A stretch of DNA of 64,000 bases, from the NCBI RefSeq assembly GCF_000182565.1, contig NW_015971542.1:1432662-1496661 (forward strand), in the 5' to 3' direction. A model generated the notes under the pieces. The model did not search any database and was not told the origin of the DNA. It saw only the letters and a list, made by a program, of their open reading frames with translations. The DNA comes from Spizellomyces punctatus DAOM BR117. Lineage: Eukaryota; Chytridiomycota; Chytridiomycetes; Spizellomycetales; Spizellomycetaceae. Below are positions 21,754 to 34,765 of the stretch, in pieces (position 1 is the stretch's first letter; the number at the start of each line of letters is the position of its first letter). Made by a program: the position numbers and the translations under genes.

Positions 21754-22183
21754 GGCGGACGAGTTTATGTTGATGTCGCTGCTCAGATCCAGATTCGATA
21801 CAGTAATATCGGAGTGTTTACGTCAGCCAACTGTCTCAATCAGTCCTAATGCACTCCAAGTGGTTTAAGGAACTGAAAGGATATATCTTTTCATCCAGGA
21901 ATTATATACATGGCTTGGGCTGCAGTCAAAGCATCAAGCCTTTCTAGTCTATACAGGCATCCCTCAAAATAGTTCCGTAACAGTACATGAATGTTAAAAT
22001 GTTAAATACAGGTGTTATCATGGGCCCTCCACCACCGGCGTTGACTCGCCACCGCTTAGGAGACCGCGAGTCAATTCTCGTAGGGGCTCCAGTGCAGGCC
22101 ATCGGTACGGAAAGTATTCCATGAAATACATAAAAAGTGATATCTAGTGATAGGATGGATTAGCCAAAATCACTGATAGCGGG
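21754..22183. other. Intergenic 430 bp between giant ASH gene and CFAP161
   Basis: Contains the CFAP161 promoter and the terminator of the giant gene, plus a potentially structured element at 22022-22089. No coding frame of note. Confidence 0.5.
22022..22089 (+). other. Nested inverted repeat, possible structured RNA
   Basis: An inner perfect 9-bp inverted repeat (TTGACTCGC at 22041-22049 and GCGAGTCAA at 22066-22074) is enclosed by a 7-bp outer pairing (GGGCCCT with GGGGCTC, one or two wobbles). The size (68 nt) recalls a tRNA, but there is no normal D arm or anticodon stem. Function unknown. Confidence 0.3.
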
Positions 22184-25100
22184 TTACAAAGTGTGACACG
22201 TACCCATTTCGCTAGCGCGGGCGGCCAGCACCTGCAGGCACCGCTTGAGGACACGATCAATGAGGCCGGGGCATGCTCTTTAAATATTGGCTTTGAAAAA
22301 AGCGTGCTAAAGGGCAAGGAAGGCGTGAGCGTTAAGGTAGTCTGCAGAAAGAGCCCAAGGGGAATACCTAAATAGAAGCTGCGCAAGATGAGCATAATTC
22401 TCTGCTGCGTGCTCTCGCGTTCCATAGTACACGAGCTGGTCCACAATATATGTAAACCTAAAGAACGCCTCTGACGTCTTATCCATTACGATCTCCTGTG
22501 ATTAAGAAATAAGCTCATGACTCCGGTTACGCAACAATGTGTTGTTGATCTTACCGGATGGGTCATCTGAAAAGCGGACTCTGATTCGCCAATCAAATCC
22601 GGGAAGCTATCGAACTCTTTCAGTAATCGTACAATATGATGCTCTAGTGCACCATAAGAATAGCGCGAACCCGATGCCGACTGTGGTAATGTGTTAATCA
22701 ATCTCTCTTCCGCTGCGCATAAAAGAAGGCACCATTACCTGAAATTCTGTCAGATATCCAAGGCTCAGCTTCAGCACAATAAACCGCCTCTCCTTTGGGC
22801 GTCTCCGGTTGTATATGGTAAGGTGTTCCACAATATACTTTTCCTAAGATACAATCGTGTGAGTAGGGTTACCATCACTTGAAGTTTGAAATCCAAGTTA
22901 CCCTTCTCAGTCTATCCGTGTGCTTTAGCAATACATCCATTCGGGGAGTAATCTGCAAAACCGCCGAACGTTTCGGCGCGATGCCTACGGTCACACTGTG
23001 CCGATGCTTATGTGGCCCGGAGTGCACAGGTGAGCTGACCATCGAATGGGCAGCTGAGGGCTGCACCAGTGTTGAATCTGGCACTGAGTCTGTGTCGCTG
23101 TCACTGATAGTGACATCCTCCACCGCAAAAAACATGGTATCATTCATCACCCAGCAATCCAAAGGATCGGTTAACAGATTTCCCACTTCAATGGTGGCTT
23201 TTAGAGGGTGAAGCTGCAAAGCCCAAACGTCTTCCTCCTTGGCTACGGCTGATGCTCCCTCGTCTTTGCGCCTGAACATGCCACGAAAAACAATCTCTTG
23301 ATCCAAAATCTGCATTTGAGGTTGCCGACAGATTGCACGCAGATTAATAATCTTCTGATAGTCTTTCACTAGTCGACAGTTGATATAGATCTCAACGTTC
23401 TTTTCTACGGGCTGGTTCGCTGCCGTCAGAGATGCCTGACGCTGAATTCCTGGAATAACAGGCTGCCCCGAACTTGGAACAGATTGCCGGCAGATGTTGT
23501 AAGTAGAATTGGCTGAAGGTCGCAGGCGTATGTACACCCTCGCTTGACTTTCTGGCTCCACTGTTACGTTTCTGAACAGCTTTGCACTTGTCCTGGACAA
23601 GGAAAACACGAGCTCCGTATCGTCGTCATGAGATATGCTACTGTGCACCGTAAATTCAAGGGGAACAGACTCGCGGTTGCAGATGATCATGCTTCGTGCA
23701 GCATATTCAGTTCCAAAGTAAAGATGATCCATAACTATGGAAGATACATTCGCATCTGCCCCATGAACATACACGTCAAACACATGATTTGACGCAGGCT
23801 CAATTGCAACACCAGCGGTCACGTTTCCAGTATAAGCTGAGCCTGTCGATGTCGTCGCGGGCGTCCGCCGGATGTTCTGACGAGCAACAATTTCCATTGA
23901 AACTCTGATGATTTTGGTATCCGCTGGATTATCAAGGTTTTCGATGAAAACGTACGTGGTGTAGACGCCCCTTGCACTGGTCATGAAATTGACGCTGATC
24001 GTATGAGCGTCCCGCTGACCTCCACCACCGCTAGCAACAGACCGGGTGCCGTCAAGGGTGCCCTCTGTTCGACTAAAGGAGATCCAAGACTTGTCTGCTT
24101 CGCTTAAGGTTCGAACGCGGTAGGAAATGCGGTCAGAAGACGGGTTTTCAAGGAGCAGCTTTTTCATGGCAACATTCGAAGCGAGGTCTTGTTGCCCGAG
24201 ATCTAATTCGAACAGTCCCTCTATTTCCGATCCGCGTTCCGATATTCGCTTGCATCCGCGTAGCTGGATATGTCCTGGATTTCGGCGTAAAACAGGGATA
24301 TTGAGCGAGTCGCTGACCGAAGGCCGGCTTGACACAGAGGTTTGTCCACGCTCAAAGCCACTCAGTGATGATGATGACATCGCCTCAGAGCACAGGAAGT
24401 CCTCGTCTCCTTCCTCGCCAGAAGATACAGGTTCCTCAACAGGTAGTTTCCCAATGATTGATTCCGTGGTCTTATCTGTCCGCTGTTCTGAGATAAAGAG
24501 CTCTGGAACAGTATCATTCGGGTCCGTCTCACTGCCAAGATACCTGCTTTCGAGCCTTCCCGTTATGTCTTCCACTATCGATACATATACCACCTGCGGC
24601 GATCGACTGAGAGAGTTCTTATCCAATACAAGGACCTTGATGTCGTCAGATATGCCTCCTATTTGCGGGTCAAGGAGCTCGAACACCAGTTGCAACCGTC
24701 CTCCAGGACCAACGCTTCCGCACATATCCTCATCCAAAGGAGTAACTCTGAGTAAATTCGCAGCGTTCGGAAGTTCCATTGGATATTCAAAAACCACCTT
24801 GAACTCCAGCGGGAACGCTGCTGACAGGTTTGTCACCTCAACGATGGCACGCTGAGTCGGAATCATTAACGGTGAAGGGTAGTCGTGGCCGGATGTACTC
24901 TCGGACGCACTCAAAGCGCTCGACTGCCGTCGAATGGGAACGACACCGTCTTCATCCACGCCATCTTCGTCTTCCGAGTCTTCTTCGGTATCAGATGCTA
25001 AGATACTGCGGAATTCTACCCGCTTTTGCGAAATCGTAAATGTTTGACCTTCGTGAATTATGCCTCTTATCGGAATATTCTCCATCATTCGGTTTCCCTC

Positions 25101-28100
25101 CACGTCTCCCTGATTTCTCGAAGTGATACAGAGACTACCAAACGTAATGCCATCTGGGTTTGTCAACGAACGCGCATTGGGATGATTGGCGGGCAGCCTG
25201 GAGTCTTCCCTTGCATATGCTCTCACTCGTACTTCAATGGAGCCTCGTGGATTTAACGTCACCGACCCTACCAGAGGAGAATTGGAAAAGCGCGATAATA
25301 CATCCAACCTAACAAATTCGGCAACGTCGAGGGTGAGAGTAAACCCGATATCAAACTTAACCTCCTCATCAGCCGTGTTCACGATGGTAAACCATGTGTC
25401 ACATGGTAGAGCGGTCGGTATATGTGGATGAGTTAAAGGTGGTAGCACCAGCTCTCCCGACACCAGGCGTTCAAAGCGTAGTTCGAACAGGGTTAACTGG
25501 CAGCTGACGGCAATCCCCATCACATTGCGCGGATTGAATAAGTTCACTATTCCAATATTGAGTATGTGGGGCCCAATGGCTCTGGGTTCCAACACGCGCG
25601 GTTTCAGCACAGCATCTATCACTTGAGTTCCGTTTGCGTCAACTTTACTCTTGGTTGCTCCGGCATTCTTTTCCTCTCCTGACACTATGTCAAGAGCATC
25701 TGGAAGCTGCAGCTCATACAACAAGGGGATATCCGCGAGATTACGGAGAGTAAACTTAAGCTTGGCGTCATTCCAGCTATTGAAATGCCCAACTTTGCCG
25801 AGATCCACCAGAGTGGGTTCCACCTCGCCGCGTGATAGACAATATGACGCTTGTAGATCGACCACCCCGAGAGTCAGCTTCTTTCTGACGTCCTCAAAAC
25901 ACAGAATTCCTCTCAGTGTGAACTTCTTCCCGCTGACAAGATTGCCAACTGCCTCATCATTTCCGGCCAAGGCAGACGGGCTTGGGATTGACACATATGC
26001 CGTAATCTTTTCTCCTGGTTGGATCGAAATCTTGGGGCTGCATGGCTTCCAACCGTCTTTTGGGCAAGCCATACTGATAGGAGCATTTTCTGCACTAATT
26101 TCGAGCAGACCGTTTGATACACGCTCGTTCGTTATACGGGCTTCACTGCGTACACTCCATCTGATATTCAAATCGAGGTCACTTGTGGCGGCGATTATGA
26201 GGACTGTGTTGGAGATGTTCTCCACTGCAAGAGATTTCTCGTACAACGGCAGTGCATCAGCTCCTTCTCGCCTTTGAAGTACGACCTGCTTTTCTTCCAC
26301 GACATTCGGAGCGACCGATGATGTCCCTTGAGATCTTGTTATGTCACTCACAGGAACATCCACATAAATATCGTCCCATCGAACAGCCGATGGTTGAGCG
26401 GATGGTTGAGCGGCCGCAGCAGGTAAAACGTCGCTGGTAAGAGTTCTCGTACCTGTCAAGGCCCTAAGAGGCGCGCAAGGACCGACTTTCACCATCCCCA
26501 TGTCCGCGAACAGGCGTACCTCTACCTTGACCTTCTGCGCAGAGTTATTCAAATTGATAGCATTAATAAAATGCTGGATGAAACCATAGCCAGTGCATCG
26601 CAAATGGAAAGTGATGCGTTCCCGAGGTGACGATCGATTGCCCTCAACGCCACTGGGGATGCCCATTGCACTTTGCTCGGAACCAGCGACGCCCTCTGTT
26701 CGACCTTCCAACCTGCCTACGTAATCGGCAAGTTCTATCTGAGGATTGGAAGACTGGAGACGAAACTCTAAGGGTAGCTTGCTAGATAAGTTGCATACGT
26801 AGAAACTTCCGCTGAATATTCCCCCTATCTCGGAAGTGCAGCCCAGGTCGATGAGAGCATCAGAGACACTCAAAAGAGACTGACCAATGACCGCGCTAAA
26901 TTTGGCGGTGTACGTCGTGAGATGATACAGTGTGTCTACTGGAGCTCCGGCCTCATTTTGGGTTACGCGATCAACAGAAGCAGGTGAAAACTGTTCCTTC
27001 TTCAAAACGAGGAACTTGATACCTCCTACGAGTGTCCGATAGTCATCGCCCGATGAGTTTCCGGTCGCGGTACCGGACCCACCAGCCGTGACGGATGCGA
27101 CACTCTGACCCTTGGCTGCACCGGGACCCGTTCGCCTTGCCGAGGTCCCACCCAAATACGGCTGCAGCGCTATGTACACGGTTAAGCGTTTCTGCGGCGC
27201 CAGCGGGACTTCCGTTGCCGGAATTTCCGAATTCGGGTCGGTAAAAATGAAACATTGTTGTGCCAAATTTGACACTGCGCTAATGTACAGATCCTCGTCA
27301 GACACATTCTCGACTTCATACGGGACTATTCGCGCATATTTCTTTTGGCCGTCGAGATAGCAGTAGCCTAAATCCAGCTCTGCCGATGTCGCCAACGGAT
27401 CTGGCAGGGAGGGGAAGCGCAAGTAGACCGGTGCTATAGCATAAAATAAGAAGGTCACAGTTGCGGGTTGTCCTGTGATCTGATTCATAATAGAAAATGT
27501 CTGCGATTGGCGACCAACTATTGTTGGTGTGATCCAGAGCTCTACCCGGCGGGTTTCTTTCTGGGAAAGAGTGCCATGTACGTAGTTGAAGTTGAGAATT
27601 GAGGGACCTTCAGGTGGAATGATTGTGAAAGGAAGTGCCGCTGGGCTTCGATTTGTCATAGTAAAATAACAATCCTTGCGTTCCATAATTTTGATGTTTC
27701 CGAGTTCAATCTGCGGAACTTCTACGATCAGAGTCGGCACCGGTTCAACGGCAGAGACATTGGGCTCCGGTCCTGGCTCGCGGGTGGGTGAGGGAGGCCC
27801 AGCTGGAGGGCTTGCTGGAAGTCCTTGCACATTGGATTCCACAAAGTTCGGTGGTGAACTTGGTGAAGACTGAAGAACGCCTGGAAAGAGGCGCGGAGAA
27901 GGAGAACGACCATCTGCAGAACGATCTCCCAAGAATGCGGAGACGGTTGCGGCTTCCCCTGGCTGCAACATATCACGTACGGCAGTGGGTTGTCTCTCTT
28001 GTTGCTCAGCAAGTGCTTCCAGATACGAACGATGATCGTAGCATACAAGCGCACTGAAAGAAACCTCTTTGGTGAGGTCCGTATTCTTATGCTCGTGGAC

Positions 28101-31100
28101 ATAGAGCACGCCAGAACAGGTTTCACGGAGTCCATGTGTACTCTCGGCAGTATTTGGCAGAGGTGGTGACGACCGTCCAGAAAACCCCGGGTCTTCGCCC
28201 TTCCCTTCCAGGGAGGACACGCTGCTAGACAGTGTCGTTTCCAACGAGTCATCTGCGGTCGAGGCCCTAAACCCTGATACCGTCACTGCCGATTCCGACG
28301 CCTTTTCAATGGGACGGAAGAAGACAGCAACTGCTCGGATTGTCCGCGGCTCAATCGCGAACACAATACTGTGCTCTGTCCGTTTGACCTTCAACGACGC
28401 TGGGAGGGTGAGTGCACCTGGCTGCTGCTGATCGGCTGTCGGCTGACTTTCAGGACTGAAAGCAAGCTGGGACGGACGGCGACTAATGTCCACACTCTCA
28501 GCAACAGAATTAATTCTCGCACGCTCATTTCCAACTGGTTCCGAGTTATAGTCTTGGTCTATCTGGGTATTCGGCGTTGTCTCACCATTCTCTACATCTG
28601 CAGCAGCAGGTAACAGAGAGCTTTGCAAATCCTTTTTCTGGTCGTTCGTGGGCTCTTCTTCAGCATATTCGTCGACCACAATACCAGCACGTAGTTTGTC
28701 CAACTTCTCGATCAGCTTTTTCACCTTGTCCTTTCGGCCCTTTCGCCTGGCTATCTTCAGTTTCTGCTCCAAATGCTCGATTTCCTCCTCCATCTCCTTT
28801 GAGAGCATCATGATAGGTCGGCGCCGACGTCGTCTAGGTTCGCCATCCGGTGCGCTCACGTCTTCAACATAATCGTCCTCGTTATCAACGACATCAAAAG
28901 AGAATGTCCCAACACACCCTACGAATTGGAGTTCCTGAGGATCAATTCGCACCTCGAATGTGCGGATTTTCTTGAAACTGGTGTTTGAAATTACTATATG
29001 CTGGACCGTAGAACACAGTTCGTTGATAAGGCATGGACCAAAGTCAATTGACAGATTTTCGATAAAGAAAGGCGCGGGCTTGCGGATGTTGGCTTTCACA
29101 GAAATGACCTGATCATTTTCACGATCTTGGACATTCTCAATGGTTAGACGCTCATGAAAAGGCCCCGCAAGGGAAGGATCAAACATGAATTCGATCTCGC
29201 GCTTGCCGTAACCACGTACCACGCCCATTCGTGATTCACCAAGGATCAGGTCTCCGGAGGCAATAGACCCAGACTTGCGTATCGCATATAGCAGAGGTGC
29301 TTCCGAATTATTACGTATAACAATAGTTTTGGTGCGATGTTCGTTTTTGTTGAGCGGCCCGAAATTAATGTTTTTCTGATTGAGATCCATGAAGGAGCGA
29401 CAAAGCGATGAACGCAACATCAACTCTCTGACGGGGATGAGATCTTGATGGCCTTGTAGCAATTGTTCAAACTGGGGTTGTTGAAGTTCCCTATCGAACT
29501 CCACAAGCCTCAAAAACACTCGAGCATCCTGCTTGCGTGGCGCCCCCTAGCAGAATAATTGCAATATTAATTAGTCCGCAGGTATTGCGGTGATGTATGT
29601 GAGTTTGAACGTACCTGAACATAGGGCTTATTTCCGGCAGCCGGAGTAAAGACCAGCACTATAGGCATGTCACTCTCAGCAGGCACTTCCACTAGGGAGA
29701 CTGGAACTAGCCGTCCGTCCTGTATTGCATTCTCCAGCTCCCGGTTGAGGTGAAGTCGCGCGCGGACGTATTTCTCTTCTCCAGAGGGTTTTGGGAACAT
29801 GGGAGGAAATTTACCTGTTGCACTCTCCAGCATTGTCAGTAATACGTCAATTGCAATCTTGGATGATTCCAGCACATTATTCAGCATTGTTGTCGAACGC
29901 TTTTCGGCTTGTTCGACATTCCGCAAGGCTAAATCAATGGACTTTGTCATGTCTTGCTCGACCTCCTCTTCCTCCCCGACTATTCTTGCAGACTCATTGG
30001 ATGCATCGTCTCCTAAACCCGAACTGTTCTTCACGCCACTCGAACTCGGTCGCCCTGACGTGTCCTCTTCAACTGAGTTCGGCTTACGATCGCGGAATTG
30101 GGTACGTAAATGTTTCAGAGTGCTCACGGGAAAATGTTGCACATGAGTGCGCCGACGTGGGGAACGACGCCCGTCCTTGCTGACAATGGATGACGCTAGG
30201 TCCAGGTAGTCTGTTGTTCCAGTGGCTTCCGAAACATCGCCAAATGACCGGAGCTTGGCAAGTGCGGCGGGAATCGCCTTCGCGGGTGCAGAAATTGCTC
30301 CATTTGAGCCTTCTGTCCGCGGCAGTTTACGCCGATCACTTATCGATTCCAGTAGACGCTCTCGTCTCTCCACAGTACTAGAGGATGGGAGCTCATGAGC
30401 TGGGGATATGGGCCGGCCCTTTGTGTATATTTTTATGTCTTCGGGTAAAGATGCTTCGATTTCCAACACGAGGCGCTTCTTTGAGATATTGGCTATGGTG
30501 AAGGTTCTTACTACGGGTGAATTGAGTACGACTGCCCCAAAATCAATGAAATTTGTGGATGTTGGTGTCAGTACACGATAGAAGAGGGAATGGAAAGTAA
30601 CCCGGTGTTTGTCGATGTTAGTGGATCGAACCTCAACGCTTTGGGTATTATCTCTATTGAGAAGATTGACCACCGTAATTTGTTTCCGGTAATCTGGGTT
30701 AACCTTTCGTGGATATATATCAATCTTTGCCTCTATCGACTGCTTCGGTGGAATAGTGATTTCGTCTCGAAATGTGTTGAGAACTTTTGACACAAAGCGT
30801 AGTTCCACGCGGGCGGTCAAATCGGAGCAATTTGTAATCTGAATTGGCAAGGAATTCAACGTGCCTACATCTGTGTCTCCAAAGTTGACAACGGTTGGAG
30901 AGACTTCGATAAATGATGTACATGCTCTGGCCTTGCATTGAATGATCTTCTTTTCTTTCACCAGTGCCCCAGGATGAGCGTAAGCCAGCGTAATGCGGAA
31001 ATTTCGCTTGGTGAGTCGACCACCTCGATAGTCTGGGGTCAGCGCGTCTTTCTCTGGTCGAAAACACACTTCGATTATTCGCTCACTCCCGGGTCGAAGC

Positions 31101-32990
31101 GCCATCTCTTCAATTCGTCGGTACTCCTCCCCATTGCTACCAACCCCCTCGCCAACCGTTCGTTCCAAATAATCCGAATCTTCTGACTCTGCATCATCGT
31201 CCTGCTCAGCCGTAAGCTTCGATGTCGCTGCAATCAAGGCGGCGAGATCAGCCGATGAATGCTCCATGTCTTCTGTTTCACTTTCTTCTCTACTCAGTAA
31301 GGAAGGCGACGATGGTCTGGAACTCACAGCGCTGGGTGGGTGGGAGATGTCACTGTTGGTTGTTGACACGAAGGAAAGCTCACGGAGCCTATCTATTAAG
31401 CGATCGCCTACTTCCGTCAGCGTCGGTCGTCCTTCGTGCGCATTCTCATGCGCCGATTCTTCCCGCTGGAACACGACTCCTGCAGTATCAGCGGAGAAGC
31501 CAATTTCTAAAGGAATTTCTGATATATTGCGCAGCACAAGACGTTGCTTCGCCCATTGACCTGAAGAACAATCACCAAAATCTAATACCGTGCCGCTGCT
31601 GACGACCAGAGACTCTTCACGCAGAGCGGATCGCACTACTGCATGAATTGTAGCTTGCACAGTATTTCCAGAATCATTCGCGTTCTCCAATTGAAGATCA
31701 TAATTAAATTCGCCCACTTCTCGGGGACGGAATGTGATGCGAATTCTGCGCGGAGAGTAAGAAGGGATCGGCTTTCCATCTAGTGGCTCCCCCGTGTCGT
31801 AATCAGACAACTTTAGCCAAGTGTTATCTTGTCGGTTAGACAAGTCGACTGTGTTTAGGATCCAATACAAGTCGATTTCGGATCTGTTCCAAACGGTGAA
31901 ATCCTTAAAGTATGTTCCTCCAACAACGCAATCGTCAAACATTAGGCCAGTATCTCCAATGTCAGTCCAGAGCACTGAGCGGCAAACTCTTGAACGAAAT
32001 TTCACAGTAACCTAAGTCAGAGCGCATTATGCCAAGCTGACCCCACGCCTTATCATCGAGACGTGCGCTTACCTGGTAGTCCGGCGGTGATTGAGTGTTT
32101 GGTGTCAAAATCTCATCTTCATCTCGACCAAGGGCACTTCCGCCCTTCACCTTCCAGCTTTCAATCCCACTGCTACGATCGCCGTCAGTACCTATCTTTG
32201 GACCCTTTGTGTCCCATTCTTGAAGTATCGGAGCAACCGATGCGGTAACATCCAAAGTTCCATTTCTTTGTTCTGGGAACTTCCCATCGATTCGGTAGGC
32301 GAAAAAGAAAAGCAAGCCATTAACCTCGAAGAAGTCATATGTCTCGTCTTCACCGGCGAGCCCTTCAATCTTTGCAGATTTGTCTCCTCCTGCATCATCA
32401 CGATCACCCGACCGCCGTCCCCTGCCAGGCGCTTCCGGCAAAAAGGCCAAGATTACTTTTGTTGCTTCTCCCGGTGCAATACAGAGTTCATCGATGTGAT
32501 TGACATAATTGAATAACTGATTAAATTGATGCCCGTGTAATGCATTCTGTTCAGTCCCAAATACACCAATTGCCGCCGCGGCTACCGTATTTGTGGTTAT
32601 TGGAATGGGTGTGTCCGCAGATGCCTCACTAGGTGTGTCCGGCTCTGGTGACGTTTGATAGTTGAAGAACGGATCCAGATCCGAAAGGCCAGATTCTACA
32701 GAGGAGGACAAAGACGTCGACGATGGATCCGGCTGAGATAATCTGCGACTCTCTGGCCGTCGGTCGCGGTCGGGAAGATTCTCGTTGGTCAGTTGAAATG
32801 CAATCTGCGAACCGAGCGTCGAACGCAGCTTCACCGTAAGGTACGAAGAAGAAATATTTCGAAGCTCAAAACGCCGTAGTGCATGAAGCCCATTGAGATA
32901 GACGCTATCCAAAACGAGTTTATTGGACATGTTCACCATCTCCAACAGCGGCCGACCCGTTGGCGGAACAACCTCCGACGTAGCCATCAC
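22184..32990 (-). CDS. Giant multi-ASH/MSP-repeat protein (~3,500 residues)
   Basis: Main exons are 32073-32990, 32011-29615, a 6.6-kb exon 29546-22902, then at least three small exons from 22843 downwards; introns 32012-32072 (61 nt), 29547-29614 (68) and 22844-22901 (58) all join in frame. At least 17 repeats carry the ASH/MSP pattern of a hydrophobic strand, 'N-x-S' turn and second strand: FELRNISSSYLTVKL, FTVWNRSEIDLYWIL, LVLRNISEIPLEIGF, FTIANISKKRLVLEI, FTMTNRSPAALPFTI, FYVCNLSSKLPLEFRL, FTLRNLADIPLLYEL, VEVTNLSAAFPLEFKV, MIICNRESVPLEFTV. A coiled coil (MEEEIEHLEQKLKIARRKGR) and long Ser/Pro-rich linkers lie between. No kinase, CH or membrane segment seen. This fold is typical of centrosome, cilium and ER-contact proteins (HYDIN, CFAP65, SPD-2). 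The 3' end (stop 22184) is less certain than the rest. Confidence 0.85.
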
Positions 32991-33421
32991 CGGCTAAGCT
33001 TTAAAAGTCAGTTGTTCAGCGGAGTTTTCTATACCCAATCCATCCACTTGATAACTAGATTTGTTGAAGACACACTCGGATTACACCAGGGTTGCTCCTC
33101 TGCTACAAATGAGAGACATTGCCACTTCAAAAACGCTGAACGCTCTCCGCAGCCAAGTGAATCAACTGCATTAATGATCACTTACAGCAGGAAAGTATTT
33201 CCCAGAGGAACAAGAGTAATCATCAGTGCGAGATTGTCAACATGAACCAAGGAAATTTGAAGTGTGATGTCGGTCGTGAGGATCTCGCAAAAATCCTGAA
33301 CCCGACAAAGATCGGGCAAATTCTGACTCATCGGCGGACCCTTTGACAGATGGCAGTGGCACAGATCGACCCTCGTCCGCGACGAGTCTTTGTCCGTTCT
33401 TGTTTTTTGCTTGAGGGACAG
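32991..33421. promoter_or_regulatory. Divergent intergenic region, giant ASH gene / GPN2
   Basis: 431 bp between opposed start codons. No coding potential and no evident TATA; takes the place of both promoters. Confidence 0.45.
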
Positions 33422-34558
33422 ATGCCTTTTGGACAGATTGTCGTCGGGCCACCGGGGTCTGGAAAGACCACGTATTGTCACGGCATGTCTCAATTCTATG
33501 CTGCAACGAATAGGTAAATGTCCGGCTTCAGATAGTGATCAATTTGGCCTTCCTGTCCTAATGAGATTCTTCATGCAGGGACGTTGCCATTGTCAACTTG
33601 GATCCTGCAAATGAGGGAATGCCGTACGTGTCCAAACTCTTCATGCGTTTGGATGTGCAAGCAACTCTGATGCAGCTTTAGATATACCCCAGATATCAAC
33701 ATATCGGAGCTGATCACGTTGGAGGATGCCATGAAGGAATTTGGGTTGGGACCAAACGGAGGTACGTGTAGTTACTCTTTCTCAATAAGGTTGATTTTCA
33801 TCTCAGATATCTCTTGCTCGCAGGCTTGATATATTGCATGGAATACCTGGAAAAGAATATGGACTGGTTGGAGAAACGGTTGGAGGATGTCAAAGGTAGA
33901 TCAACAAGAAGATAGTCTCAAAGCATGACATTGTCTAATCCTGGCAAAAAGAAAAGTACATCCTCTTTGACTGCCCGGGGCAAGTAGAGCTCTTTACACA
34001 TCATAACTCGGTCAAAAACATTGTGGATCGTCTCCAAAAGCTCGATTACCGGCTGTGTTGCACGCACCTTGTGGACGCGCATTATTGCGTAGATCCTTCC
34101 AAATATGTTGCCTTATTGCTCTTATCCTTGAAGACAATGATACAGTTAGAGTTACCTCACGTCAATGTGCTGTCCAAGGTGGATCTCATTGAATCGTACG
34201 GGACGCTGGGTATGACTACCGGATTGGTGTCGAAGCTGTTTTGTAGCTAATCTGCGGCATCCCGCTTGCAATTACAGCTTTCAATCTCGACTTTTATACT
34301 GAAGTTCAAGACTTGTCGTATCTATTGCAACAACTGAATGAAGACGCGTTTGGAAAAAAGTACGTGAAGCTAAACGAAGCTTTATGCGAGCTTGTGAAAG
34401 AGTTTAGTCTGGTTGGTTTCTACACTCTGTCTATCGAAGACACGAAGAGTGTCCTGAGACTCGCCCGAATCATTGATAAAGCAAACGGATATGTTTATGG
34501 AGGACTGGACCCGGAACTCGAGCCCTCGTTGACAACTGACCCTGCAGGTTTCACGTAG
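33422..34558 (+). CDS. GPN2: GPN-loop GTPase 2 (GPN2)
   Basis: GTPase needed for assembly and nuclear import of RNA polymerase II (and III). It starts [20 protein letters not shown] with a clean P-loop. Next come [12 protein letters not shown], the defining Gly-Pro-Asn insertion in [19 protein letters not shown], the G3 motif [15 protein letters not shown], and the G4-like [10 protein letters not shown]. The end is AKTNGYVYGG-like ([14 protein letters not shown]). Five or so short introns; stop TAG at 34556-34558. Family assignment to GPN2 rather than GPN1 or GPN3 rests on the short C-terminus and ELFTHH segment. Confidence 0.93.
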
Positions 34559-34765
34559 CAGCCTTGCAATGTAGCGAAGTATTTTGAGACCTAACCCGAC
34601 TGAGCAACTGTAAATATGTCATTCTAGCATTTGTATATAAAGGTTAGCTAGTACGAAGGATGGGCGTTCCGCCAATTGTTGATGCATGAGCTGTCAAAAA
34701 TCATGGCTCGAGAGAAGCCTACTCCAAAAGCTTTATTGGATTGAACTGGCTAAAATATCAAGCCC

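Noticed and set aside
22022-22089. A functional tRNA gene
   Set aside because: Outer stem and size fit, but there is no normal D arm, anticodon stem or 7-nt T loop on either strand.
24127-24855. 242-codon plus-strand frame inside the giant ASH gene
   Set aside because: Mirror of a Ser/Asp-rich linker on the minus strand; low complexity.
25651-26277. 208-codon plus-strand frame
   Set aside because: Antisense to continuous ASH-repeat coding sequence.
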